Counted from the first letter of the stretch, positions 45,767-60,826 are shown. The stretch is 64,000 nt of DNA from Lytechinus variegatus (GCF_018143015.1 NC_054744.1:62001-126000); one strand, 5' to 3'. Notes: generated from the letters alone by a model not told the origin. A program made the numbers and translations.

Positions 45767-46910
45767 TCTTGCTTGATGAAAGTTAAGCTATTTAAAGGGT
45801 CAGGGATGTTATGACGTCATCGGCTTATAAATCCCTGGAAGTTATTCGTTGATTGATGTCTTCAGTCATTTCATAAGTTAGCGTCATAGACATATGTAAT
45901 TTTCTTTTAAAGCAAACCAAAGAAACAGAGGAGAGATGAAATATGTACATGGATTTTTTTCTATCATACTATATAAAAACTCTAAAACCATAAGAAATCC
46001 AAAAGTCAAAAGAAATGCTTTTGATTCGTTATAATCGAATATTTTGTGTCTTGTCTATCGTACCGATAATACTAGAAACACATAAGTGTAGGTGATGAAG
46101 TTAAGATGTTGTCTCCGCTCACTTTATATTTCACTTTTTGAAGCACTGGATGCCGATTTTCGGGCGCATTTTTTTCTGGGCTTCATTTCTGTAACATATC
46201 ACAGACGCAGGTGAGAAGTGGGACCTCACAGTTCAGATTTTTTTGAGTCAAATGGCCGGCCAAAAAACGTATGCCGCAAGATGGCAGCATTCTCATTTGG
46301 CGTCGGGACGGCATGGTGTCGAAAGATGTATTCGTTGGCATTTCTATATGTTATCTAGCCCTGCAGTTTTGCCTCTTTTAACACCATTACGTCATTTTTC
46401 TTGATGCGCACCCCTGGGTGACGAAACAACCAACATGCTGACGTAAACCATGATGCGCGCTCCTCGTTCCCTGGAGACCTTGAGCTCGCAAACATTGCCT
46501 TTACTGGCGGACATCGAACGAGAAGAAGAACGGATACCAACAAATGGAATTGGATTAGAAGGAGGGGCAGGCTGCCTAGAGCGAATTTTATTGAGTATTG
46601 AGTGGACGTCCAAATTAACGATAGAATGAACAAGCGACCAAAGAAACAGACCAAAAAAAGAGGATCAATCACCTACTTCATTTTCCATCATGCAGACAAC
46701 AAAAAAGGAACGGGTAAAACAAGAAACCTTTTATTTGTTACGATAGTTTCCTCTCTTTTTCTTTTCTTTTCCCTTTTCCCCTGCTCTATCAAGAAGGAGA
46801 CGAGAAAAGAATAGAGGCAAAAGTGATACTATTAGGAAAGCATACTTTAAACGAAGAAATGAACAAAGAGGCATTTCATGAAGCAAAGAGGGGGGGGGGG
46901 GGGAAAAAAA

Positions 46911-47030
46911 AAGCCTACAACACCCGGTATTCCCAGGCGGTCTCCCATCCAAGTACTAACCGAGCCCTATGCTGCTTGACTTCGGTGATCGGACGAGAAC
47001 CGGTATATTCAGCATGGTATGGTCGTAGGC
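46911..47030 (-). rRNA. 5S ribosomal RNA, copy 12
   Basis: Complete gene, step 1264 bp. T9 terminator runs straight into C14; the CT pair found in most units is missing. Confidence 0.98.
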
Positions 47031-48174
47031 TCTTGCTTGATGAAAGTTAAGCTATTTAAAGGGTCAGGGATGTTATGACGTCATCGGCTTATAAATCCCT
47101 GGAAGTTATTCGTTGATTGATGTCTTCAGTCATTTCATAAGTTAGCGTCATAGACATATGTAATTTTCTTTTAAAGCAAACCAAAGAAACAGAGGAGAGA
47201 TGAAATATGTACATGGATTTTTTTCTATCATACTATATAAAAACTCTAAAACCATAAGAAATCCAAAAGTCAAAAGAAATGCTTTTGATTCGTTATAATC
47301 GAATATTTTGTGTCTTGTCTATCGTACCGATAATACTAGAAACACATAAGTGTAGGTGATGAAGTTAAGATGTTGTCTCCGCTCACTTTATATTTCACTT
47401 TTTGAAGCACTGGATGCCGATTTTCGGGCGCATTTTTTTCTGGGCTTCATTTCTGTAACATATCACAGACGCAGGTGAGAAGTGGGACCTCACAGTTCAG
47501 ATTTTTTTGAGTCAAATGGCCGGCCAAAAAACGTATGCCGCAAGATGGCAGCATTCTCATTTGGCGTCGGGACGGCATGGTGTCGAAAGATGTATTCGTT
47601 GGCATTTCTATATGTTATCTAGCCCTGCAGTTTTGCCTCTTTTAACACCATTACGTCATTTTTCTTGATGCGCACCCCTGGGTGACGAAACAACCAACAT
47701 GCTGACGTAAACCATGATGCGCGCTCCTCGTTCCCTGGAGACCTTGAGCTCGCAAACATTGCCTTTACTGGCGGACATCGAACGAGAAGAAGAACGGATA
47801 CCAACAAATGGAATTGGATTAGAAGGAGGGGCAGGCTGCCTAGAGCGAATTTTATTGAGTATTGAGTGGACGTCCAAATTAACGATAGAATGAACAAGCG
47901 ACCAAAGAAACAGACCAAAAAAAGAGGATCAATCACCTACTTCATTTTCCATCATGCAGACAACAAAAAAGGAACGGGTTAAAACAAGAAACCTTTTATT
48001 TGTTACGATAGTTTCCTCTCTTTTTCTTTTCTTTTCCCTTTTCCCCTGCTCTATCAAGAAGGAGACGAGAAAAGAATAGAGGCAAAAGTGATACTATTAG
48101 GAAAGCATACTTTAAACGAAGAAATGAACAAAGAGGCATTTCATGAAGCAAAGAGGGGGGGGGGGGGAAAAAAA

Positions 48175-48294
48175 AAGCCTACAACACCCGGTATTCCCAG
48201 GCGGTCTCCCATCCAAGTACTAACCGAGCCCTATGCTGCTTGACTTCGGTGATCGGACGAGAACCGGTATATTCAGCATGGTATGGTCGTAGGC
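48175..48294 (-). rRNA. 5S ribosomal RNA, copy 13
   Basis: Complete gene, step 1264 bp. T9 runs straight into C13 without CT, as in the neighbouring copy 12, so the variant has spread between adjacent units. Spacer has GGGTTAAAAC. Confidence 0.98.
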
Positions 48295-49439
48295 TCTTGC
48301 TTGATGAAAGTTAAGCTATTTAAAGGGTCAGGGATGTTATGACGTCATCGGCTTATAAATCCCTGGAAGTTATTCGTTGATTGATGTCTTCAGTCATTTC
48401 ATAAGTTAGCGTCATAGACATATGTAATTTTCTTTTAAAGCAAACCAAAGAAACAGAGGAGAGATGAAATATGTACATGGATTTTTTTCTATCATACTAT
48501 ATAAAAACTCTAAAACCATAAGAAATCCAAAAGTCAAAAGAAATGCTTTTGATTCGTTATAATCGAATATTTTGTGTCTTGTCTATCGTACCGATAATAC
48601 TAGAAACACATAAGTGTAGGTGATGAAGTTAAGATGTTGTCTCCGCTCACTTTATATTTCACTTTTTGAAGCACTGGATGCCGATTTTCGGGCGCATTTT
48701 TTTCTGGGCTTCATTTCTGTAACATATCACAGACGCAGGTGAGAAGTGGGACCTCACAGTTCAGATTTTTTTGAGTCAAATGGCCGGCCAAAAAACGTAT
48801 GCCGCAAGATGGCAGCATTCTCATTTGGCGTCGGGACGGCATGGTGTCGAAAGATGTATTCGTTGGCATTTCTATATGTTATCTAGCCCTGCAGTTTTGC
48901 CTCTTTTAACACCATTACGTCATTTTTCTTGATGCGCACCCCTGGGTGACGAAACAACCAACATGCTGACGTAAACCATGATGCGCGCTCCTCGTTCCCT
49001 GGAGACCTTGAGCTCGCAAACATTGCCTTTACTGGCGGACATCGAACGAGAAGAAGAACGGATACCAACAAATGGAATTGGATTAGAAGGAGGGGCAGGC
49101 TGCCTAGAGCGAATTTTATTGAGTATTGAGTGGACGTCCAAATTAACGATAGAATGAACAAGCGACCAAAGAAACAGACCAAAAAAAGAGGATCAATCAC
49201 CTACTTCATTTTCCATCATGCAGACAACAAAAAAGGAACGGGTAAAACAAGAAACCTTTTATTTGTTACGATAGTTTCCTCTCTTTTTCTTTTCTTTTCC
49301 CTTTTCCCCTGCTCTATCAAGAAGGAGACGAGAAAAGAATAGAGGCAAAAGTGATACTATTAGGAAAGCATACTTTAAACGAAGAAATGAACAAAGAGGC
49401 ATTTCATGAAGCAAAGAGGGGGGGGGGGGGAGAAAAAAA

Positions 49440-49559
49440 AAGCCTACAACACCCGGTATTCCCAGGCGGTCTCCCATCCAAGTACTAACCGAGCCCTATG
49501 CTGCTTGACTTCGGTGATCGGACGAGAACCGGTATATTCAGCATGGTATGGTCGTAGGC
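49440..49559 (-). rRNA. 5S ribosomal RNA, copy 14
   Basis: Complete gene, step 1265 bp. T9, CT, C13. Start of a run of four units (copies 14-17) in which I saw no difference, even in homopolymer length. Confidence 0.98.
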
Positions 49560-50704
49560 TCTTGCTTGATGAAAGTTAAGCTATTTAAAGGGTCAGGGAT
49601 GTTATGACGTCATCGGCTTATAAATCCCTGGAAGTTATTCGTTGATTGATGTCTTCAGTCATTTCATAAGTTAGCGTCATAGACATATGTAATTTTCTTT
49701 TAAAGCAAACCAAAGAAACAGAGGAGAGATGAAATATGTACATGGATTTTTTTCTATCATACTATATAAAAACTCTAAAACCATAAGAAATCCAAAAGTC
49801 AAAAGAAATGCTTTTGATTCGTTATAATCGAATATTTTGTGTCTTGTCTATCGTACCGATAATACTAGAAACACATAAGTGTAGGTGATGAAGTTAAGAT
49901 GTTGTCTCCGCTCACTTTATATTTCACTTTTTGAAGCACTGGATGCCGATTTTCGGGCGCATTTTTTTCTGGGCTTCATTTCTGTAACATATCACAGACG
50001 CAGGTGAGAAGTGGGACCTCACAGTTCAGATTTTTTTGAGTCAAATGGCCGGCCAAAAAACGTATGCCGCAAGATGGCAGCATTCTCATTTGGCGTCGGG
50101 ACGGCATGGTGTCGAAAGATGTATTCGTTGGCATTTCTATATGTTATCTAGCCCTGCAGTTTTGCCTCTTTTAACACCATTACGTCATTTTTCTTGATGC
50201 GCACCCCTGGGTGACGAAACAACCAACATGCTGACGTAAACCATGATGCGCGCTCCTCGTTCCCTGGAGACCTTGAGCTCGCAAACATTGCCTTTACTGG
50301 CGGACATCGAACGAGAAGAAGAACGGATACCAACAAATGGAATTGGATTAGAAGGAGGGGCAGGCTGCCTAGAGCGAATTTTATTGAGTATTGAGTGGAC
50401 GTCCAAATTAACGATAGAATGAACAAGCGACCAAAGAAACAGACCAAAAAAAGAGGATCAATCACCTACTTCATTTTCCATCATGCAGACAACAAAAAAG
50501 GAACGGGTAAAACAAGAAACCTTTTATTTGTTACGATAGTTTCCTCTCTTTTTCTTTTCTTTTCCCTTTTCCCCTGCTCTATCAAGAAGGAGACGAGAAA
50601 AGAATAGAGGCAAAAGTGATACTATTAGGAAAGCATACTTTAAACGAAGAAATGAACAAAGAGGCATTTCATGAAGCAAAGAGGGGGGGGGGGGGAGAAA
50701 AAAA

Positions 50705-50824
50705 AAGCCTACAACACCCGGTATTCCCAGGCGGTCTCCCATCCAAGTACTAACCGAGCCCTATGCTGCTTGACTTCGGTGATCGGACGAGAACCGGTAT
50801 ATTCAGCATGGTATGGTCGTAGGC
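50705..50824 (-). rRNA. 5S ribosomal RNA, copy 15
   Basis: Complete gene, step 1265 bp. T9, CT, C13; indistinguishable from copies 14, 16 and 17. Confidence 0.98.
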
Positions 50825-51969
50825 TCTTGCTTGATGAAAGTTAAGCTATTTAAAGGGTCAGGGATGTTATGACGTCATCGGCTTATAAATCCCTGGAAGT
50901 TATTCGTTGATTGATGTCTTCAGTCATTTCATAAGTTAGCGTCATAGACATATGTAATTTTCTTTTAAAGCAAACCAAAGAAACAGAGGAGAGATGAAAT
51001 ATGTACATGGATTTTTTTCTATCATACTATATAAAAACTCTAAAACCATAAGAAATCCAAAAGTCAAAAGAAATGCTTTTGATTCGTTATAATCGAATAT
51101 TTTGTGTCTTGTCTATCGTACCGATAATACTAGAAACACATAAGTGTAGGTGATGAAGTTAAGATGTTGTCTCCGCTCACTTTATATTTCACTTTTTGAA
51201 GCACTGGATGCCGATTTTCGGGCGCATTTTTTTCTGGGCTTCATTTCTGTAACATATCACAGACGCAGGTGAGAAGTGGGACCTCACAGTTCAGATTTTT
51301 TTGAGTCAAATGGCCGGCCAAAAAACGTATGCCGCAAGATGGCAGCATTCTCATTTGGCGTCGGGACGGCATGGTGTCGAAAGATGTATTCGTTGGCATT
51401 TCTATATGTTATCTAGCCCTGCAGTTTTGCCTCTTTTAACACCATTACGTCATTTTTCTTGATGCGCACCCCTGGGTGACGAAACAACCAACATGCTGAC
51501 GTAAACCATGATGCGCGCTCCTCGTTCCCTGGAGACCTTGAGCTCGCAAACATTGCCTTTACTGGCGGACATCGAACGAGAAGAAGAACGGATACCAACA
51601 AATGGAATTGGATTAGAAGGAGGGGCAGGCTGCCTAGAGCGAATTTTATTGAGTATTGAGTGGACGTCCAAATTAACGATAGAATGAACAAGCGACCAAA
51701 GAAACAGACCAAAAAAAGAGGATCAATCACCTACTTCATTTTCCATCATGCAGACAACAAAAAAGGAACGGGTAAAACAAGAAACCTTTTATTTGTTACG
51801 ATAGTTTCCTCTCTTTTTCTTTTCTTTTCCCTTTTCCCCTGCTCTATCAAGAAGGAGACGAGAAAAGAATAGAGGCAAAAGTGATACTATTAGGAAAGCA
51901 TACTTTAAACGAAGAAATGAACAAAGAGGCATTTCATGAAGCAAAGAGGGGGGGGGGGGGAGAAAAAAA

Positions 51970-52089
51970 AAGCCTACAACACCCGGTATTCCCAGGCGGT
52001 CTCCCATCCAAGTACTAACCGAGCCCTATGCTGCTTGACTTCGGTGATCGGACGAGAACCGGTATATTCAGCATGGTATGGTCGTAGGC
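51970..52089 (-). rRNA. 5S ribosomal RNA, copy 16
   Basis: Complete gene, step 1265 bp. T9, CT, C13; part of the uniform 14-17 run. Confidence 0.98.
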
Positions 52090-53234
52090 TCTTGCTTGAT
52101 GAAAGTTAAGCTATTTAAAGGGTCAGGGATGTTATGACGTCATCGGCTTATAAATCCCTGGAAGTTATTCGTTGATTGATGTCTTCAGTCATTTCATAAG
52201 TTAGCGTCATAGACATATGTAATTTTCTTTTAAAGCAAACCAAAGAAACAGAGGAGAGATGAAATATGTACATGGATTTTTTTCTATCATACTATATAAA
52301 AACTCTAAAACCATAAGAAATCCAAAAGTCAAAAGAAATGCTTTTGATTCGTTATAATCGAATATTTTGTGTCTTGTCTATCGTACCGATAATACTAGAA
52401 ACACATAAGTGTAGGTGATGAAGTTAAGATGTTGTCTCCGCTCACTTTATATTTCACTTTTTGAAGCACTGGATGCCGATTTTCGGGCGCATTTTTTTCT
52501 GGGCTTCATTTCTGTAACATATCACAGACGCAGGTGAGAAGTGGGACCTCACAGTTCAGATTTTTTTGAGTCAAATGGCCGGCCAAAAAACGTATGCCGC
52601 AAGATGGCAGCATTCTCATTTGGCGTCGGGACGGCATGGTGTCGAAAGATGTATTCGTTGGCATTTCTATATGTTATCTAGCCCTGCAGTTTTGCCTCTT
52701 TTAACACCATTACGTCATTTTTCTTGATGCGCACCCCTGGGTGACGAAACAACCAACATGCTGACGTAAACCATGATGCGCGCTCCTCGTTCCCTGGAGA
52801 CCTTGAGCTCGCAAACATTGCCTTTACTGGCGGACATCGAACGAGAAGAAGAACGGATACCAACAAATGGAATTGGATTAGAAGGAGGGGCAGGCTGCCT
52901 AGAGCGAATTTTATTGAGTATTGAGTGGACGTCCAAATTAACGATAGAATGAACAAGCGACCAAAGAAACAGACCAAAAAAAGAGGATCAATCACCTACT
53001 TCATTTTCCATCATGCAGACAACAAAAAAGGAACGGGTAAAACAAGAAACCTTTTATTTGTTACGATAGTTTCCTCTCTTTTTCTTTTCTTTTCCCTTTT
53101 CCCCTGCTCTATCAAGAAGGAGACGAGAAAAGAATAGAGGCAAAAGTGATACTATTAGGAAAGCATACTTTAAACGAAGAAATGAACAAAGAGGCATTTC
53201 ATGAAGCAAAGAGGGGGGGGGGGGGAGAAAAAAA

Positions 53235-53354
53235 AAGCCTACAACACCCGGTATTCCCAGGCGGTCTCCCATCCAAGTACTAACCGAGCCCTATGCTGCT
53301 TGACTTCGGTGATCGGACGAGAACCGGTATATTCAGCATGGTATGGTCGTAGGC
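53235..53354 (-). rRNA. 5S ribosomal RNA, copy 17
   Basis: Complete gene, step 1265 bp. T9, CT, C13; last of the uniform run. Confidence 0.98.
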
Positions 53355-54498
53355 TCTTGCTTGATGAAAGTTAAGCTATTTAAAGGGTCAGGGATGTTAT
53401 GACGTCATCGGCTTATAAATCCCTGGAAGTTATTCGTTGATTGATGTCTTCAGTCATTTCATAAGTTAGCGTCATAGACATATGTAATTTTCTTTTAAAG
53501 CAAACCAAAGAAACAGAGGAGAGATGAAATATGTACATGGATTTTTTTCTATCATACTATATAAAAACTCTAAAACCATAAGAAATCCAAAAGTCAAAAG
53601 AAATGCTTTTGATTCGTTATAATCGAATATTTTGTGTCTTGTCTATCGTACCGATAATACTAGAAACACATAAGTGTAGGTGATGAAGTTAAGATGTTGT
53701 CTCCGCTCACTTTATATTTCACTTTTTGAAGCACTGGATGCCGATTTTCGGGCGCATTTTTTTCTGGGCTTCATTTCTGTAACATATCACAGACGCAGGT
53801 GAGAAGTGGGACCTCACAGTTCAGATTTTTTTGAGTCAAATGGCCGGCCAAAAAACGTATGCCGCAAGATGGCAGCATTCTCATTTGGCGTCGGGACGGC
53901 ATGGTGTCGAAAGATGTATTCGTTGGCATTTCTATATGTTATCTAGCCCTGCAGTTTTGCCTCTTTTAACACCATTACGTCATTTTTCTTGATGCGCACC
54001 CCTGGGTGACGAAACAACCAACATGCTGACGTAAACCATGATGCGCGCTCCTCGTTCCCTGGAGACCTTGAGCTCGCAAACATTGCCTTTACTGGCGGAC
54101 ATCGAACGAGAAGAAGAACGGATACCAACAAATGGAATTGGATTAGAAGGAGGGGCAGGCTGCCTAGAGCGAATTTTATTGAGTATTGAGTGGACGTCCA
54201 AATTAACGATAGAATGAACAAGCGACCAAAGAAACAGACCAAAAAAAGAGGATCAATCACCTACTTCATTTTCCATCATGCAGACAACAAAAAAGGAACG
54301 GGTAAAACAAGAAACCTTTTATTTGTTACGATAGTTTCCTCTCTTTTTCTTTTCTTTTCCCTTTTCCCCTGCTCTATCAAGAAGGAGACGAGAAAAGAAT
54401 AGAGGCAAAAGTGATACTATTAGGAAAGCATACTTTAAACGAAGAAATGAACAAAGAGGCATTTCATGAAGCAAAGAGGGGGGGGGGGGAGAAAAAAA

Positions 54499-54618
54499 AA
54501 GCCTACAACACCCGGTATTCCCAGGCGGTCTCCCATCCAAGTACTAACCGAGCCCTATGCTGCTTGACTTCGGTGATCGGACGAGAACCGGTATATTCAG
54601 CATGGTATGGTCGTAGGC
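54499..54618 (-). rRNA. 5S ribosomal RNA, copy 18
   Basis: Complete gene, step 1264 bp. T9, CT, then C12, one of the shortest C tracts. Confidence 0.98.
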
Positions 54619-55764
54619 TCTTGCTTGATGAAAGTTAAGCTATTTAAAGGGTCAGGGATGTTATGACGTCATCGGCTTATAAATCCCTGGAAGTTATTCG
54701 TTGATTGATGTCTTCAGTCATTTCATAAGTTAGCGTCATAGACATATGTAATTTTCTTTTAAAGCAAACCAAAGAAACAGAGGAGAGATGAAATATGTAC
54801 ATGGATTTTTTTCTATCATACTATATAAAAACTCTAAAACCATAAGAAATCCAAAAGTCAAAAGAAATGCTTTTGATTCGTTATAATCGAATATTTTGTG
54901 TCTTGTCTATCGTACCGATAATACTAGAAACACATAAGTGTAGGTGATGAAGTTAAGATGTTGTCTCCGCTCACTTTATATTTCACTTTTTGAAGCACTG
55001 GATGCCGATTTTCGGGCGCATTTTTTTCTGGGCTTCATTTCTGTAACATATCACAGACGCAGGTGAGAAGTGGGACCTCACAGTTCAGATTTTTTTGAGT
55101 CAAATGGCCGGCCAAAAAACGTATGCCGCAAGATGGCAGCATTCTCATTTGGCGTCGGGACGGCATGGTGTCGAAAGATGTATTCGTTGGCATTTCTATA
55201 TGTTATCTAGCCCTGCAGTTTTGCCTCTTTTAACACCATTACGTCATTTTTCTTGATGCGCACCCCTGGGTGACGAAACAACCAACATGCTGACGTAAAC
55301 CATGATGCGCGCTCCTCGTTCCCTGGAGACCTTGAGCTCGCAAACATTGCCTTTACTGGCGGACATCGAACGAGAAGAAGAACGGATACCAACAAATGGA
55401 ATTGGATTAGAAGGAGGGGCAGGCTGCCTAGAGCGAATTTTATTGAGTATTGAGTGGACGTCCAAATTAACGATAGAATGAACAAGCGACCAAAGAAACA
55501 GACCAAAAAAAGAGGATCAATCACCTACTTCATTTTCCATCATGCAGACAACAAAAAAGGAACGGGTAAAACAAGAAACCTTTTATTTGTTACGATAGTT
55601 TCCTCTCTTTTTCTTTTCTTTTCCCTTTTCCCCTGCTCTATCAAGAAGGAGACGAGAAAAGAATAGAGGCAAAAGTGATACTATTAGGAAAGCATACTTT
55701 AAACGAAGAAATGAACAAAGAGGCATTTCATGAAGCAAAGAGGGGGGGGGGGGGGAGAAAAAAA

Positions 55765-55884
55765 AAGCCTACAACACCCGGTATTCCCAGGCGGTCTCCC
55801 ATCCAAGTACTAACCGAGCCCTATGCTGCTTGACTTCGGTGATCGGACGAGAACCGGTATATTCAGCATGGTATGGTCGTAGGC
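55765..55884 (-). rRNA. 5S ribosomal RNA, copy 19
   Basis: Complete gene, step 1266 bp. T9, CT, C14. Majority spacer type. Confidence 0.98.
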
Positions 55885-57030
55885 TCTTGCTTGATGAAAG
55901 TTAAGCTATTTAAAGGGTCAGGGATGTTATGACGTCATCGGCTTATAAATCCCTGGAAGTTATTCGTTGATTGATGTCTTCAGTCATTTCATAAGTTAGC
56001 GTCATAGACATATGTAATTTTCTTTTAAAGCAAACCAAAGAAACAGAGGAGAGATGAAATATGTACATGGATTTTTTTCTATCATACTATATAAAAACTC
56101 TAAAACCATAAGAAATCCAAAAGTCAAAAGAAATGCTTTTGATTCGTTATAATCGAATATTTTGTGTCTTGTCTATCGTACCGATAATACTAGAAACACA
56201 TAAGTGTAGGTGATGAAGTTAAGATGTTGTCTCCGCTCACTTTATATTTCACTTTTTGAAGCACTGGATGCCGATTTTCGGGCGCATTTTTTTCTGGGCT
56301 TCATTTCTGTAACATATCACAGACGCAGGTGAGAAGTGGGACCTCACAGTTCAGATTTTTTTGAGTCAAATGGCCGGCCAAAAAACGTATGCCGCAAGAT
56401 GGCAGCATTCTCATTTGGCGTCGGGACGGCATGGTGTCGAAAGATGTATTCGTTGGCATTTCTATATGTTATCTAGCCCTGCAGTTTTGCCTCTTTTAAC
56501 ACCATTACGTCATTTTTCTTGATGCGCACCCCTGGGTGACGAAACAACCAACATGCTGACGTAAACCATGATGCGCGCTCCTCGTTCCCTGGAGACCTTG
56601 AGCTCGCAAACATTGCCTTTACTGGCGGACATCGAACGAGAAGAAGAACGGATACCAACAAATGGAATTGGATTAGAAGGAGGGGCAGGCTGCCTAGAGC
56701 GAATTTTATTGAGTATTGAGTGGACGTCCAAATTAACGATAGAATGAACAAGCGACCAAAGAAACAGACCAAAAAAAGAGGATCAATCACCTACTTCATT
56801 TTCCATCATGCAGACAACAAAAAAGGAACGGGTAAAACAAGAAACCTTTTATTTGTTACGATAGTTTCCTCTCTTTTTCTTTTCTTTTCCCTTTTCCCCT
56901 GCTCTATCAAGAAGGAGACGAGAAAAGAATAGAGGCAAAAGTGATACTATTAGGAAAGCATACTTTAAACGAAGAAATGAACAAAGAGGCATTTCATGAA
57001 GCAAAGAGGGGGGGGGGGGGGAGAAAAAAA

Positions 57031-57150
57031 AAGCCTACAACACCCGGTATTCCCAGGCGGTCTCCCATCCAAGTACTAACCGAGCCCTATGCTGCTTGAC
57101 TTCGGTGATCGGACGAGAACCGGTATATTCAGCATGGTATGGTCGTAGGC
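57031..57150 (-). rRNA. 5S ribosomal RNA, copy 20
   Basis: Complete gene, step 1266 bp. T9, CT, C14, the same as copy 19. Confidence 0.98.
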
Positions 57151-58295
57151 TCTTGCTTGATGAAAGTTAAGCTATTTAAAGGGTCAGGGATGTTATGACG
57201 TCATCGGCTTATAAATCCCTGGAAGTTATTCGTTGATTGATGTCTTCAGTCATTTCATAAGTTAGCGTCATAGACATATGTAATTTTCTTTTAAAGCAAA
57301 CCAAAGAAACAGAGGAGAGATGAAATATGTACATGGATTTTTTTCTATCATACTATATAAAAACTCTAAAACCATAAGAAATCCAAAAGTCAAAAGAAAT
57401 GCTTTTGATTCGTTATAATCGAATATTTTGTGTCTTGTCTATCGTACCGATAATACTAGAAACACATAAGTGTAGGTGATGAAGTTAAGATGTTGTCTCC
57501 GCTCACTTTATATTTCACTTTTTGAAGCACTGGATGCCGATTTTCGGGCGCATTTTTTTCTGGGCTTCATTTCTGTAACATATCACAGACGCAGGTGAGA
57601 AGTGGGACCTCACAGTTCAGATTTTTTTGAGTCAAATGGCCGGCCAAAAAACGTATGCCGCAAGATGGCAGCATTCTCATTTGGCGTCGGGACGGCATGG
57701 TGTCGAAAGATGTATTCGTTGGCATTTCTATATGTTATCTAGCCCTGCAGTTTTGCCTCTTTTAACACCATTACGTCATTTTTCTTGATGCGCACCCCTG
57801 GGTGACGAAACAACCAACATGCTGACGTAAACCATGATGCGCGCTCCTCGTTCCCTGGAGACCTTGAGCTCGCAAACATTGCCTTTACTGGCGGACATCG
57901 AACGAGAAGAAGAACGGATACCAACAAATGGAATTGGATTAGAAGGAGGGGCAGGCTGCCTAGAGCGAATTTTATTGAGTATTGAGTGGACGTCCAAATT
58001 AACGATAGAATGAACAAGCGACCAAAGAAACAGACCAAAAAAAGAGGATCAATCACCTACTTCATTTTCCATCATGCAGACAACAAAAAAGGAACGGGTA
58101 AAACAAGAAACCTTTTATTTGTTACGATAGTTTCCTCTCTTTTTCTTTTCTTTTCCCTTTTCCCCTGCTCTATCAAGAAGGAGACGAGAAAAGAATAGAG
58201 GCAAAAGTGATACTATTAGGAAAGCATACTTTAAACGAAGAAATGAACAAAGAGGCATTTCATGAAGCAAAGAGGGGGGGGGGGGGAGAAAAAAA

Positions 58296-58415
58296 AAGCC
58301 TACAACACCCGGTATTCCCAGGCGGTCTCCCATCCAAGTACTAACCGAGCCCTATGCTGCTTGACTTCGGTGATCGGACGAGAACCGGTATATTCAGCAT
58401 GGTATGGTCGTAGGC
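58296..58415 (-). rRNA. 5S ribosomal RNA, copy 21
   Basis: Complete gene, step 1265 bp. T9, CT, C13. Majority spacer type. Confidence 0.98.
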
Positions 58416-59561
58416 TCTTGCTTGATGAAAGTTAAGCTATTTAAAGGGTCAGGGATGTTATGACGTCATCGGCTTATAAATCCCTGGAAGTTATTCGTTG
58501 ATTGATGTCTTCAGTCATTTCATAAGTTAGCGTCATAGACATATGTAATTTTCTTTTAAAGCAAACCAAAGAAACAGAGGAGAGATGAAATATGTACATG
58601 GATTTTTTTCTATCATACTATATAAAAACTCTAAAACCATAAGAAATCCAAAAGTCAAAAGAAATGCTTTTGATTCGTTATAATCGAATATTTTGTGTCT
58701 TGTCTATCGTACCGATAATACTAGAAACACATAAGTGTAGGTGATGAAGTTAAGATGTTGTCTCCGCTCACTTTATATTTCACTTTTTGAAGCACTGGAT
58801 GCCGATTTTCGGGCGCATTTTTTTCTGGGCTTCATTTCTGTAACATATCACAGACGCAGGTGAGAAGTGGGACCTCACAGTTCAGATTTTTTTGAGTCAA
58901 ATGGCCGGCCAAAAAACGTATGCCGCAAGATGGCAGCATTCTCATTTGGCGTCGGGACGGCATGGTGTCGAAAGATGTATTCGTTGGCATTTCTATATGT
59001 TATCTAGCCCTGCAGTTTTGCCTCTTTTAACACCATTACGTCATTTTTCTTGATGCGCACCCCTGGGTGACGAAACAACCAACATGCTGACGTAAACCAT
59101 GATGCGCGCTCCTCGTTCCCTGGAGACCTTGAGCTCGCAAACATTGCCTTTACTGGCGGACATCGAACGAGAAGAAGAACGGATACCAACAAATGGAATT
59201 GGATTAGAAGGAGGGGCAGGCTGCCTAGAGCGAATTTTATTGAGTATTGAGTGGACGTCCAAATTAACGATAGAATGAACAAGCGACCAAAGAAACAGAC
59301 CAAAAAAAGAGGATCAATCACCTACTTCATTTTCCATCATGCAGACAACAAAAAAGGAACGGGTAAAACAAGAAACCTTTTATTTGTTACGATAGTTTCC
59401 TCTCTTTTTCTTTTCTTTTCCCTTTTCCCCTGCTCTATCAAGAAGGAGACGAGAAAAGAATAGAGGCAAAAGTGATACTATTAGGAAAGCATACTTTAAA
59501 CGAAGAAATGAACAAAGAGGCATTTCATGAAGCAAAGAGGGGGGGGGGGGGGGAGAAAAAA

Positions 59562-59681
59562 AAGCCTACAACACCCGGTATTCCCAGGCGGTCTCCCATC
59601 CAAGTACTAACCGAGCCCTATGCTGCTTGACTTCGGTGATCGGACGAGAACCGGTATATTCAGCATGGTATGGTCGTAGGC
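59562..59681 (-). rRNA. 5S ribosomal RNA, copy 22
   Basis: Complete gene, step 1266 bp. T8 terminator, CT, C15. Confidence 0.98.
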
Positions 59682-60826
59682 TCTTGCTTGATGAAAGTTA
59701 AGCTATTTAAAGGGTCAGGGATGTTATGACGTCATCGGCTTATAAATCCCTGGAAGTTATTCGTTGATTGATGTCTTCAGTCATTTCATAAGTTAGCGTC
59801 ATAGACATATGTAATTTTCTTTTAAAGCAAACCAAAGAAACAGAGGAGAGATGAAATATGTACATGGATTTTTTTCTATCATACTATATAAAAACTCTAA
59901 AACCATAAGAAATCCAAAAGTCAAAAGAAATGCTTTTGATTCGTTATAATCGAATATTTTGTGTCTTGTCTATCGTACCGATAATACTAGAAACACATAA
60001 GTGTAGGTGATGAAGTTAAGATGTTGTCTCCGCTCACTTTATATTTCACTTTTTGAAGCACTGGATGCCGATTTTCGGGCGCATTTTTTTCTGGGCTTCA
60101 TTTCTGTAACATATCACAGACGCAGGTGAGAAGTGGGACCTCACAGTTCAGATTTTTTTTGAGTCAAATGGCCGGCCAAAAAACGTATGCCGCAAGATGG
60201 CAGCATTCTCATTTGGCGTCGGGACGGCATGGTGTCGAAAGATGTATTCGTTGGCATTTCTATATGTTATCTAGCCCTGCAGTTTTGCCTCTTTTAACAC
60301 CATTACGTCATTTTTCTTGATGCGCACCCCTGGGTGACGAAACAACCAACATGCTGACGTAAACCATGATGCGCGCTCCTCGTTCCCTGGAGACCTTGAG
60401 CTCGCAAACATTGCCTTTACTGGCGGACATCGAACGAGAAGAAGAACGGATACCAACAAATGGAATTGGATTAGAAGGAGGGGCAGGCTGCCTAGAGCGA
60501 ATTTTATTGAGTATTGAGTGGACGTCCAAATTAACGATAGAATGAACAAGCGACCAAAGAAACAGACCAAAAAAAGAGGATCAATCACCTACTTCATTTT
60601 CCATCATGCAGACAACAAAAAAGGAACGGGTAAAACAAGAAACCTTTTATTTGTTACGATAGTTTCCTCTCTTTTTCTTTTCTTTTCCCTTTTCCCCTGC
60701 TCTATCAAGAAGGAGACGAGAAAAGAATAGAGGCAAAAGTGATACTATTAGGAAAGCATACTTTAAACGAAGAAATGAACAAAGAGGCATTTCATGAAGC
60801 AAAGAGGGGGGGGGGGGAGAAAAAAA